Shown one piece after another: positions 24,256-31,430 of a DNA stretch of 52,094 bases (position 1 is its first letter; every line of letters begins with the position of its first letter). The DNA comes from PALSA-660 sp036508875 (GTDB lineage: Bacteria; Actinomycetota; Coriobacteriia; Anaerosomatales; PALSA-660), in NCBI GenBank assembly GCA_036508875.1, contig DATCGP010000009.1, positions 1-52,094 of the forward strand, read 5' to 3'. Under the pieces are notes generated by a model. That model worked only from the letters and a program-made list of their open reading frames with translations. It was not told the origin of the DNA and ran no database searches. The translations under genes and the position numbers were made by a program.

Positions 24256-24996
24256 CTACAGGAGCTTCGTGCCGTTTATCTCAAGGTGGAACGTAGCGTC
24301 GAGCTCCGAGGCAGCCGCGCGGCACATCTGCATGCGCGAGAGGAAGATCTCGAAGTACTCCATCACGTGGCTGGTCGAGGTGTCGATGTCCAGCTCGAGT
24401 GTCAGCGTGCGCGCCTCGCCATCCACCCTCAGGAACGACCGGCTCGCCGCGTGGTTCACACGGTCATGGATGTCGTAGGCCGCGGGGTCGGGGTTGCGAA
24501 CGCGTGTGTGGTGGACGTCGGACTTATCGGCGATGATCGTCGCCGCACCCACCGGGTTGGCGGGGGTGCCGAAATCCTCCTCGTGATTGCCGAGCGCGTT
24601 CATCACGTGAATCGTCTCGACCGGGTCCATCCCCAGTTCGCGCAACACCTCGCGAGCAAGGATCGCGGAGCTCACACCGTGGTGGTCGCGCCCGATGCAG
24701 TTGCCGATGTCGTGCAAGTATCCGGCGATCTCCGCGAGTTCGACGAGACGCTCCTCGTATCCGAGCCTGCGCATGATGTTGCCGGCGATGTGCGACACGA
24801 GGTTCGCGTGGCGGAAGCCATGCTCCGTGTAGCCGATGGCGCCAAGGTAGTCGTCCGCTACCTCGATCATCGCCTTCACGTCGGGCGATGCGGCGACCTC
24901 AGCGATCGTCACACGGCGCCAGACCCGCGGCGCGGCGGGCCCGGCCGCCGGAGTGTCGCTCCCGGACTGCGATCCAGGCGGGTGCAGGTCACTCAT
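24256..24996 (-). CDS. HD-domain phosphohydrolase-like protein in sec cluster
   Basis: 246 residues. After a 25-residue Pro/Ser/Gly-rich start comes an HD domain: TEHGFRHANLVSHIAG (first His), GYLHDIGNCIGRDHHGVSSAILA (HD pair plus a DHH), and MNALGNHEEDFG. These are metal-binding residues of the HD hydrolase superfamily. The C-terminal third (LTLELDIDTSTSHVMEYFEIFLSRM) is a separate alpha/beta segment with an acidic strand. Its start overlaps the end of yajC by 8 nt, so it is translated from the yajC operon, between yajC and secDF. The substrate is unknown; nucleotide or phosphoester hydrolysis is the family-based guess. Confidence 0.75.
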   Translation of the reverse strand: MSDLHPPGSQSGSDTPAAGPAAPRVWRRVTIAEVAASPDVKAMIEVADDYLGAIGYTEHGFRHANLVSHIAGNIMRRLGYEERLVELAEIAGYLHDIGNCIGRDHHGVSSAILAREVLRELGMDPVETIHVMNALGNHEEDFGTPANPVGAATIIADKSDVHHTRVRNPDPAAYDIHDRVNHAASRSFLRVDGEARTLTLELDIDTSTSHVMEYFEIFLSRMQMCRAAASELDATFHLEINGTKLL

Positions 24997-25279
24997 CGGC
25001 GGGCGTGACGCTCTCCGTGATGCGCTCGATGATCGCGCGCTTCGTGAACTGGACCACGACGCCCTTGGCGATCTCGACGTCGAGGACGTCGCCGTCGATG
25101 GACCGGAGCGTGCCCATGAGGCCCCCGGCGGTCAGGATGCGGTCGCCGGGCGCGAGCGCCGCGAGCATCTCGACGGCCTTCTTGCGCTGCGTCTGCTGGG
25201 GACGGAACCACAGGAAGTAGAAGACCCCCGCGATGAGGACCATGTACACGAGGAAGGAAGTCAGTTCAGAACCGCTCAT
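24989..25279 (-). CDS. yajC: Sec translocon accessory protein YajC
   Basis: 96 residues: short outer N-terminus, one membrane helix (FLVYMVLIAGVFYFLWF), then the diagnostic RPQQTQRKKAVEMLAALAPGD and a small SH3-like domain (ILTAGGLMGTLRSIDGDVLDVEIAKGV). It associates with SecDF. It has an extended -10 upstream and a leader of about 98 nt without an obvious fold. The HD-domain gene overlaps its 3' end. tgt lies 144 nt upstream on the same strand, the classical queA-tgt-yajC-secDF order. Confidence 0.93.
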   Translation of the reverse strand: MSGSELTSFLVYMVLIAGVFYFLWFRPQQTQRKKAVEMLAALAPGDRILTAGGLMGTLRSIDGDVLDVEIAKGVVVQFTKRAIIERITESVTPADE

Positions 25280-25383
25280 TGATCGCTCCTGTCGATGCGG
25301 AGCGAGACCGGAAGTCGCCGGACCGCGCCCCGAGGCTGAAGTACCGTCCGCGGTCGCCGCACGAGCGAGGACCGGGCCGTCCG

Positions 25384-25392
25384 ATGATAGCA
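25384..25392 (-). promoter_or_regulatory. Extended -10 (TGCTATCAT) for yajC
   Basis: Minus-strand TGC-TATCAT between tgt and yajC, predicted start near 25377. It suggests that yajC and the HD gene are transcribed independently of tgt. Confidence 0.5.
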
Positions 25393-25423
25393 CCCATGCG
25401 CGCGCGTTCGTGCGTGTGCGCGA

Positions 25424-26545
25424 TCAGTAGTCGACCGCCGCGGGGCCCGCCAGCCACTCCGCCAGGAACGCGGCGTAGCGACCCTCGTCGATCGAATGGC
25501 GCGCCTTCGCGGTCAGGTCCAGGAGGTAGTGGAGGTTGTGCTCGGTCAGCAGGATCGCGCCGAGCATCTCCTTCGTCGTCACGAGGTGGCGGATGTAGGC
25601 GCGGGTGAAGGTGGAGCAGGTGGGACAGGTACATGTCGGGTCGAGCGGGCCCATGTCGGTGGCGAACCGCGCGTTGCGCAGGTTGAGCCGGCCCTCGCTC
25701 GAGAAGGCGGTCCCGAGGCGCGCCGTCCTCGTGGGCAGCACGCAGTCGAACATGTCCACGCCGAGCGCGATCGCGCGCAGGATCGTCGTCGGGTTGCCCA
25801 CGCCCATCAGGTAGCGCGGCCGGTCGGTCGGGAGTGCCGCGCACACCGGTGCGAGCGATTCGAGCATCATCTCGTGCGGCTCCCCCACCGAGTAGCCGCC
25901 GATGCCGTATCCGGGGAATCCGATCTCGGTCAGGCGCTCGACGCTCTCGAGGCGCAAGTCGTCGTGAACGCCGCCCTGCACTATCCCGAACAGCAGCTGG
26001 TCCTGCCGGGTGTGCGCGTCACGGCACCGCCGCGCCCACTGCGCCGAGCGGTGCACGGCGGTCTCGACGGTGGCGCGCTCCGCCGGGTATGGCGGACACT
26101 GGTCGAGCTGCATGACGATGTCCGCCCCGATCCGCTGCTGGATCGCCATGTTGTCCTCCGGCGTCCAGAAGTGCTTCGCGCCGTCCACGATCGAGCGGAA
26201 CGCGACGCCCTCGTCGGTCACTTTGACGGTGTCCGCGAGCGAGAAGACCTGGAACCCTCCCGAGTCGGTCAGCGTCGTCCCCGACCACCCCATGAACCGG
26301 TTCAGCCCACCGGCGGCTTCGACGATCGCCTCCCCAGGTCGCAAGAAGAGGTGATAGGCGTTCGCCAGCACGGTCTGGGCGCCGAGGTCGGCCAATCGCG
26401 CGGGGAGGACCCCCTTCACGGTGGCGCGCGTACCCACAGGCATGAAGAGCGGAGTGTCGATCGGTCCGTGCGCGGTCGCGACCGTGCCGCGGCGCGCGGA
26501 GGAGGACGGATCCGTGCGTACGAGCGTGAAGGATGCGTTCGTCAT
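25424..26545 (-). CDS. tgt: tRNA-guanine transglycosylase
   Basis: 373 residues. Exchanges guanine 34 for preQ1 in GUN-anticodon tRNAs. Active-site and substrate motifs are present: TLTDSGGFQVFSL with the catalytic-pocket Asp, DIVMQLDQCPPYP, FGIVQGGVHDDLR, GGYSVGEP, LMGVGNP and DCVLPTRTAR (the nucleophile Asp region). Zinc ligands are TCTCPTCSTF plus a His about 25 residues on. The ATG at 26545 lies 7 nt after a TAGAAT hexamer, so the message is probably leaderless; no SD is present. Together with queA and queH downstream in the window it forms the late queuosine pathway. Confidence 0.96.
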   Translation of the reverse strand: MTNASFTLVRTDPSSSARRGTVATAHGPIDTPLFMPVGTRATVKGVLPARLADLGAQTVLANAYHLFLRPGEAIVEAAGGLNRFMGWSGTTLTDSGGFQVFSLADTVKVTDEGVAFRSIVDGAKHFWTPEDNMAIQQRIGADIVMQLDQCPPYPAERATVETAVHRSAQWARRCRDAHTRQDQLLFGIVQGGVHDDLRLESVERLTEIGFPGYGIGGYSVGEPHEMMLESLAPVCAALPTDRPRYLMGVGNPTTILRAIALGVDMFDCVLPTRTARLGTAFSSEGRLNLRNARFATDMGPLDPTCTCPTCSTFTRAYIRHLVTTKEMLGAILLTEHNLHYLLDLTAKARHSIDEGRYAAFLAEWLAGPAAVDY

Positions 26546-26552
26546 GTGCGAG

Positions 26553-26558
26553 ATTCTA
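26553..26558 (-). promoter_or_regulatory. -10 element (TAGAAT) for tgt, leaderless geometry
   Basis: Minus-strand CGG-TAGAAT followed by seven bases (CTCGCAC) and the tgt ATG. The expected start is at the A of ATG or one base before. Confidence 0.6.
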
Positions 26559-26653
26559 CCGTAGCGCGGACCGTCCTCGACTTGGGGACTATGTATCGTG
26601 GACACTGTATCGGTGAACCGCGCGGTGTCCTGCCGCGTCGAAGAGAGCGTGGG

Positions 26654-27211
26654 ATGAAGAAGACCCAGCGTGACGATCCGGAACTGGTCCGGGCAGCGAA
26701 CGACGGCGACACGGCCGCGTTCGAGGAGTTCGTGCGAGCGCACACCGATGCGGTGTACGCGCATGCCTACCGGTTCTTCGGGGACGTCAACGCCGCTCAG
26801 GACGCGACGCAGGAGGTGTGGGTCAAGGTGTACCAGGCGCTCCCCCAGTTCCAGGGCCGCTCCGCGGTGTCGACGTGGCTGTTCCGCATCACCCGCAACG
26901 CCTGCTTGGACATGTTGCGCGCCGGCCGCCGTGTCGCCCCGCCGATCGACCCTCTGGACATCCAGGGACGGTCCGCCGACGACACCGCCGGTGACGCCTC
27001 GAGCCGCGTCGACCTCCAGACCGCCATGCGCGCGCTGTCGCCCGAGGACCGCGACGCCTTCAACGCGGTCGCCCTCTTCGGTCTGCAGTACTCGGAGGCG
27101 GGCTCCGTCCTCGGCGTTCCCGCCGGCACCGTCAAGTCCCGGGTGTTCCGCGCCCGAAGGGCCCTGATCGCCCTGCTCTCCCTCGATGCGAAGGGCGGTG
27201 CCGCGCTGTGA
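26654..27211 (+). CDS. ECF-family sigma factor
   Basis: 185 residues, two-domain ECF sigma factor. Region 2: FEEFVRAHTDAVYAHAYRFFGD, then DATQEVWVKVYQALPQFQG and STWLFRITRNACLDMLR. Region 4: LSPEDRDAFNAVALFGLQYSEAGSVLGVPAGTVKSRVFRARRAL. This is the canonical SigE-like arrangement. It starts at ATG 26654 with AAGAGAG 7 nt upstream. It is divergent from tgt, and the 108-nt gap also holds an unremarkable inverted pair GGACAC/GTGTCC (26600-26605 and 26625-26630) that could be part of an autoregulated promoter. Its stop overlaps the anti-sigma start. Confidence 0.92.
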   Translation: MKKTQRDDPELVRAANDGDTAAFEEFVRAHTDAVYAHAYRFFGDVNAAQDATQEVWVKVYQALPQFQGRSAVSTWLFRITRNACLDMLRAGRRVAPPIDPLDIQGRSADDTAGDASSRVDLQTAMRALSPEDRDAFNAVALFGLQYSEAGSVLGVPAGTVKSRVFRARRALIALLSLDAKGGAAL

Positions 27212-28290
27212 ACTGCCTCGAAGCGGAAGCGCTGATCTCCGCCGCACACGATGGCGAGAGAGTGTCGGAGACCGATCTCGCCGCTGCGCAGGTCCATTGC
27301 GACGAGTGTCCGGATTGCACCGCGTTCGCAGCGGGGCTCCGGTGGCTCGATGTCATGCCGGTACCCCCCGCTCCAGACGGGCTTGTCGAACGCGTCCTCG
27401 CCGCGGTCGCTCCCCTTCAGGTCCAGCGCGCTGAGGCGCTCGCTCTCGAGGCCGAGAAGGAAGAGGCCGCCGGAGCCGGCCTGGAACTCCCGGTCCCCGA
27501 TGAGGAGATCGTCGAGGATGCCACCGAGTTCGCGGAGCCCCAGGCGAAGCGCACCCTGCTGTCGCGCTTCGAGTGGTTCCAAGGACCGACGAAGTGGGCG
27601 TCGCTCGGCGCCGCGGGTGCGCTCGCGGCGACCGCTCTCATCGCGTTCGTCGTCGTGGGACTCGGTGGGTCGGGACAGGCCCCCCAGACCGCTTCTACCG
27701 CGAACCTCGCGGCGTCACCCGAGGTCTCCTTCAGCGACGCGGGCCAGAAGGCAGCTCCCACTGTGGGAACGCAGGCCACGCCAACGGCTCCGGCGCAGGC
27801 GCCCGACTACGTGCTGTTCAGGGACTACGTCTACGCGCCCGGAGCGCTTCTCGCGGACGCGGGCAGCGCCACTCCGACGATCGGGACGCTCACCACGGCG
27901 TTCGCTTCAGGCGGATCGGTCACCGCGACGGTCTATCGCTCGCCTCTGACCGACGGCTCGATCGTCGTGCAGGGCCCCGACGGGCTGCGGGTGTACATGC
28001 CGGTGGTCCGATTGATGGCGAGCGTCCGTTACCAGCTCACGTCCGGTCAGCCGATCGAGCACTTCGGCGTGTGGCCCGTCCTTCCCAGCCGCTTCCCGGT
28101 CCCCACAACCGCCGACGGCACCCCGACGTTCGTCGCGGCCGCCACCGACGCGCTGAACGTGACGGTCTACGCGTCGACCGGCCGCCCCGTCACCGAGGGC
28201 TTCGCCGTGGCGCCCGGGACGACCGTCTCGGACCCCGCAGCGGGCAACCCGAATTGGACGTGGTGGGCGCCCGCCCCGACGAACCCGTAG
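27208..28290 (+). CDS. Membrane anti-sigma factor with N-terminal ZAS zinc finger
   Basis: 360 residues. The N-terminal zinc anti-sigma motif is HCDECPDC (His30, Cys34, Cys37), with Cys3 available as the fourth ligand. An acidic linker, one membrane helix (about 131-153, ATALIAFVVVGLG), a Thr/Ala/Pro-rich extracellular stalk and a beta-rich external domain follow, probably the signal-sensing part. The GTG start overlaps the sigma TGA (GTGA), a coupled sigma/anti-sigma pair. Cytoplasmic ZAS domains sequester the ECF factor; release probably needs proteolysis. No paired protease is adjacent, and the external domain is not one I recognise. Confidence 0.85.
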   Translation: MNCLEAEALISAAHDGERVSETDLAAAQVHCDECPDCTAFAAGLRWLDVMPVPPAPDGLVERVLAAVAPLQVQRAEALALEAEKEEAAGAGLELPVPDEEIVEDATEFAEPQAKRTLLSRFEWFQGPTKWASLGAAGALAATALIAFVVVGLGGSGQAPQTASTANLAASPEVSFSDAGQKAAPTVGTQATPTAPAQAPDYVLFRDYVYAPGALLADAGSATPTIGTLTTAFASGGSVTATVYRSPLTDGSIVVQGPDGLRVYMPVVRLMASVRYQLTSGQPIEHFGVWPVLPSRFPVPTTADGTPTFVAAATDALNVTVYASTGRPVTEGFAVAPGTTVSDPAAGNPNWTWWAPAPTNP

Positions 28291-28316
28291 GCTCGAAGGT
28301 ACGTTCCGATCCCGAC

Positions 28317-28344
28317 GCGGCCCCTCGCATCAGCGAGGGGCCGC
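28317..28344. terminator. Bidirectional terminator between the anti-sigma gene and queA
   Basis: Perfect 12-bp arms (GCGGCCCCTCGC / GCGAGGGGCCGC) with loop ATCA lie between convergent genes. A TCTCGTT stretch follows on the plus strand. It is positioned to end both transcripts. Confidence 0.7.
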
Positions 28345-28350
28345 TCTCGT

Positions 28351-29385
28351 TCACTCGATCAGCATCGCGTCGCCGAAGCTCAGAAACCGGTACCCCTCCG
28401 CAACGGCGGCCCCGTACGCGTTCATGATCGCGTCGCGACCCGCGAACGCGCTGACCAGCATCATCAGCGTGGAGCGGGGAACGTGGAAGTTCGTGATCAT
28501 CGCATCGACCACGCGGAACCGGTATCCAGGAAGGATGAACAGCGAGCTGGCCGCCTCCGTCGCGACCACGGCGCCCGCCCTCTCGTCGAACGCGGTCTCG
28601 AGCGCACGAACGGTGGTCGTGCCTACGGCGATGACGCGGCCCCCGCGCTCGCGGCATTCCGCGATCGCGTCGGCCGTGTACGCGGGCACGCGGAAGTGCT
28701 CGGTGTGTATGTGGTGGTCCTCGGCCCGTTCCTCGATCACCGGCCGGAAGGTGTCGAGACCCACGTCCAGCTCGACCCGGGCCAGATGCGTGCCGCCCTC
28801 CACGATCCGATCCAGAAGCTCGGTCGTGAAGTGGAGGCCGGCTGTCGGCGCGGCCGCGCTCCGCTCGTCGGTGGAGAACACGGTCTGGTAGAGCTCCGGG
28901 TCGGCGAGCGGACGGGTGATGTAAGGAGGGAGCGGGACCTCTCCGAGACGATGCAGCAGGTCGGTGAACCGCTCGCGGCCGGTATGGAACTGGACGATGC
29001 GGACGCCGGAGTCCTCGATCACGCCGACGACCGTGGCGGACAGTGCGCCCGCTCCGAACTCGATCTTGGCGCCGGCGCGCAACCTTCGACCGGGGCGCAC
29101 GAGGCATTCCCAGGTGTCTTCCCCCCGGTCCTTCAGGAGCAGCACCTCGACGGCGCCTCCGCCCTCCGTCTTGACCCCGTGCAAGCGGGCCGGCAGGACG
29201 CGTGTCTCGTTGACGACCAGAAGGTCCCCGCGCCGAAGGTGATCCGCGATCTGCGCGAACCGCTCGTGCGCCACCGCGCCCGTCGCCCGGTCCAGAACGA
29301 GCAGGCGGCAGCTGTCGCGCGGTTCAGCAGGACTCTGCGCGATGAGCCCGGTCGCAAGCTCGTAGTCGAAATCGTCGGTCAGCAC
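28351..29385 (-). CDS. queA: S-adenosylmethionine:tRNA ribosyltransferase-isomerase QueA
   Basis: 344 residues. Transfers and rearranges ribose from SAM to preQ1 on tRNA to give epoxyqueuosine. Landmarks: N-terminal DDFDYELATGLIAQSPAEPRD without ends, LLVVNETRVLPARL, LGEVPLPPYI, TDERSAAAPTAGLHFT, VELDVGLDTFRPV, VIAVGTTTVRALET and the closing TNFHVPRSTLMMLVSAFAG. The start is GTG 29385 with GAGAAGGA upstream. Minus-strand TACACT at 29430-29435 is a probable -10. It is separated from tgt by the inserted plus-strand ECF/ZAS pair, an unusual break in the usual queA-tgt adjacency. Confidence 0.95.
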   Translation of the reverse strand: MLTDDFDYELATGLIAQSPAEPRDSCRLLVLDRATGAVAHERFAQIADHLRRGDLLVVNETRVLPARLHGVKTEGGGAVEVLLLKDRGEDTWECLVRPGRRLRAGAKIEFGAGALSATVVGVIEDSGVRIVQFHTGRERFTDLLHRLGEVPLPPYITRPLADPELYQTVFSTDERSAAAPTAGLHFTTELLDRIVEGGTHLARVELDVGLDTFRPVIEERAEDHHIHTEHFRVPAYTADAIAECRERGGRVIAVGTTTVRALETAFDERAGAVVATEAASSLFILPGYRFRVVDAMITNFHVPRSTLMMLVSAFAGRDAIMNAYGAAVAEGYRFLSFGDAMLIE

Positions 29386-29429
29386 GGCGCCCGTTCCTTC
29401 TCCGAAGTCCCGCGTTCCCAGCCGGCTCG

Positions 29430-29435
29430 AGTGTA
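29430..29435 (-). promoter_or_regulatory. Putative -10 (TACACT) for queA
   Basis: In the divergent queA/PHP gap (29386-29507); context GGATACACTCG. Predicted leader of about 38 nt containing the SD. Confidence 0.45.
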
Positions 29436-29492
29436 TCCGAGACCGTCTTGCGCGGCCGTCGCGCGGTCCTGTCGCATGGGACCGGCATCGGG

Positions 29493-29498
29493 TACCAT
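29493..29498 (+). promoter_or_regulatory. Putative -10 (TACCAT) for the PHP gene
   Basis: Plus-strand TACCAT with nine bases to the ATG at 29508, so the mRNA would have a leader of about 3 nt or none. No SD is seen. Confidence 0.4.
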
Positions 29499-29507
29499 TG
29501 CCGCGCC

Positions 29508-30293
29508 ATGGTAAATGACGCTTGGTCCGCTGCGGACCTCCACATACACACGACCCATTCCGATGGCGTCGCCACCCCATCCGAGGTCCTCGACTGGGTC
29601 TGCTCCCACACCGACCTGAAGATCATCGCGATCGCCGACCACAACACCAACTCGGGCTCGATCGAAGCCGCGCGCATCGCGAAAGATCGCGGGCTCCCGA
29701 TCGAGGTCATCATCGCGCAGGAGGTCGAGAGTTCGGACGGACACATCGTCGGGCTTTGGACGCCCGAGCTGGTGCGCCCCCTGATGAACGCCGAGGACAC
29801 TGTCGCAGCCATCCATGCGCAGGGCGGTCTGGCTGTCGCAGCTCACCCGTTCGCCCCCCGGCTGTGGTCTCGTGCCGGGCTGGACCGCGGCAACAGAGGG
29901 ATCTACGACCGTGTCGACTATGACGCGATGGAGGTCGCGAACTCCAACCCACTGCTGTTCATCGCGAACTGGAGCGCGCAGCTGTATCAGCACCGCAACC
30001 GGGAGCGCCTCGCGTGCACCGGAGGGAGCGACGCCCACATCCTGTGGGTCATCGGCTCATCCCGCACGTACTTCCCCGGCGAGACCCCCGACGACCTTCG
30101 CGCAGCGATCGAGAACAAGACGACGCGCGTCTCGCGACCCGGCTACAGCCTGATGCGCCAGGTGCGCTATGCGCGCAACGTGCCCGACATCCGGGCGCGC
30201 GACCGCGAGCGCAAGGCGCGCGAGGTCGAGGCCGGGATCAGAGAACCGAAACCGGAGAAGCGCGAGACATGGGCCGACAAGCGCGCCCGCTAG
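29508..30293 (+). CDS. PHP-domain phosphoesterase
   Basis: 261 residues of the polymerase-and-histidinol-phosphatase (PHP) family. Metal ligands: DLHIHTTHSDG (HxH, D), IIAIADHNTNSG, the middle Glu in QEVESSDGHIVGLW, AAHPFAP, and the late GGSDAHIL. Small PHP proteins of this length often act on phosphoesters of nucleotides or sugars; the substrate is not predictable. The last 40 residues are basic and highly charged (DRERKAREVEAGIREPKPEKRE) and probably disordered. It is divergent from queA and its stop is only 7 bases from the queH stop of the opposite strand. Confidence 0.82.
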   Translation: MVNDAWSAADLHIHTTHSDGVATPSEVLDWVCSHTDLKIIAIADHNTNSGSIEAARIAKDRGLPIEVIIAQEVESSDGHIVGLWTPELVRPLMNAEDTVAAIHAQGGLAVAAHPFAPRLWSRAGLDRGNRGIYDRVDYDAMEVANSNPLLFIANWSAQLYQHRNRERLACTGGSDAHILWVIGSSRTYFPGETPDDLRAAIENKTTRVSRPGYSLMRQVRYARNVPDIRARDRERKAREVEAGIREPKPEKRETWADKRAR

Positions 30294-30300
30294 TCCTCGT

Positions 30301-30867
30301 TCATCCTTTCGCGCGTCTCGCGGCCTTCCGCGCCTCTCTCGCCTCGGCAGCCTCCTGCTCGGAGAAGCGGCAGCCGCAGTAGTTCTGGCGATACATGCCG
30401 AGCTCGCGGCTGCGGCGGGTCGCCTCGGGGTACCGGTCGCGGAAGTCGGTCACGAGGAACCTTACTCCCACTTCCGCACACACCTGCTCCCCCACCTCGC
30501 GGATAGTATCCGCATCCTGATACGGGCTGACGGTCAGGGTCGTCGCGACCGCATCGCACCCCAGGGCCGCCGCGTGTCGAGCGGCTGCTCCGAGGCGCAC
30601 GCGGAAGCATGCGCGGCAGCGCTCACCGCTCTCGCGTCCGAGGCCGGCGACGGCTGCTTCCCACGCATCCGTGTCGTACTCGAGTTCGTCTACCGGTATA
30701 CCGCACGTCTCCGCATAGGCGAGCAGCGTGTCGCGCCGATGCTCATACTCGGCGCGCGGGTGGATGTTCGGATTGGCGTAGACGACGCGGACGTCGTGCT
30801 CGAGCGCGAGGGCGTCGTACGGTTCGAGCAGGCACGGCCCGCAGCAGGCGTGCAGCAACAGCTTCAT
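30301..30867 (-). CDS. queH: Epoxyqueuosine reductase QueH
   Basis: 188 residues of the QueH family (formerly DUF208), which reduces epoxyqueuosine to queuosine in tRNA and replaces QueG in many anaerobes. Cysteine ligands for the iron-sulfur cluster and metal: LLLHACCGPCLLEP at the start, ERCRACFRVRL in the middle, and the C-terminal MYRQNYCGCRFSEQE. TTLTVSPYQD is also typical. ATG 30867 has GAGGTGA upstream. With tgt and queA it completes the late steps of the Q pathway in this window. It may be transcribed from its own promoter, since a terminator-like hairpin separates it from the cold-shock gene. Confidence 0.93.
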   Translation of the reverse strand: MKLLLHACCGPCLLEPYDALALEHDVRVVYANPNIHPRAEYEHRRDTLLAYAETCGIPVDELEYDTDAWEAAVAGLGRESGERCRACFRVRLGAAARHAAALGCDAVATTLTVSPYQDADTIREVGEQVCAEVGVRFLVTDFRDRYPEATRRSRELGMYRQNYCGCRFSEQEAAEAREARKAARRAKG

Positions 30868-30911
30868 CTGGTCACCTCGGAAGCCAACGATACTCCGCCC
30901 CATACAGGAGA

Positions 30912-30943
30912 AGGAAGGGCGGCCGGTGCGAGCCGCCCTTCCT
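30912..30943 (-). terminator. Terminator after the cold-shock gene
   Basis: Perfect 12-bp arms (AGGAAGGGCGGC and complement) with an 8-nt loop, 35 nt past the csp stop. Confidence 0.65.
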
Positions 30944-30978
30944 CGAAACTGCAACGAGTGTCCGTCGGTAGAGAGGCT

Positions 30979-31182
30979 CTACGCCTTGCGGACGTTGGAC
31001 GCCTGGAGCTTGCCGTTCTGCCCCTCGGTGATCTCGAAGACCACTTCCTGGCCCTCGGTCAGGGTCTTGAAGCCGTCCATCTGGATCTCCGAGAAGTGGA
31101 CGAACAGGTCATCCCCGTCCTCGCGCGCGATGAAGCCGTACCCTTTGTCCGGGTTGAACCACTTGACGGTACCCGACGCCAT
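30979..31182 (-). CDS. Cold-shock domain protein (CspA family)
   Basis: 67 residues, a single OB-fold cold-shock domain. RNP1 KGYGFIARE and RNP2 DLFVHFSEI are intact, as is the start MASGTVKWFNPDKG. It binds single-stranded RNA/DNA and acts as an RNA chaperone. ATG 31182 has GGAAGGTGGG upstream. The promoter (TGCTAGCCT) lies about 180 nt away, giving a long 5' leader like those of thermoregulated csp mRNAs. A strong hairpin follows the gene. Confidence 0.95.
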   Translation of the reverse strand: MASGTVKWFNPDKGYGFIAREDGDDLFVHFSEIQMDGFKTLTEGQEVVFEITEGQNGKLQASNVRKA

Positions 31183-31350
31183 GCGTGTCCCACCTTCCAC
31201 TCCGCTGTCACGCGGAGCACCCCGTGCGACGTGCCGTCCCCCCTGGCCCGAGCGCCGATACTCGCCGCACCGCGGACGTGAGCGCCATCACAAGGCCGGA
31301 CCAACCGTCTCGCTATTCCGCGGGCCCGGGATCGACCGGCCTCTTGCCTG
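31183..31350 (-). promoter_or_regulatory. Long 5' leader of the cold-shock mRNA
   Basis: About 168 nt between the predicted transcription start and the csp ATG with no reading frame of note. CspA-family mRNAs in other bacteria carry leaders of this size that refold with temperature; that behaviour is inferred here. Confidence 0.4.
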
Positions 31351-31356
31351 AGCAAG

Positions 31357-31365
31357 AGGCTAGCA
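31357..31365 (-). promoter_or_regulatory. Extended -10 (TGCTAGCCT) for csp
   Basis: Minus-strand TGC-TAGCCT with a TTGCGA 19 nt upstream as a possible -35. An inverted repeat CCTCTTGC-CTGA-GCAAGAGG (31340-31359, plus-strand reading) overlaps the -10 and start site and could be an operator or a 5' hairpin. Confidence 0.5.
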
Positions 31366-31430
31366 CAGCGGCCCGGAGGTTTCGCAAGGCTCCGAACGCC
31401 GCCGCGGCGGACATGGGCGGCACGCGGGAC

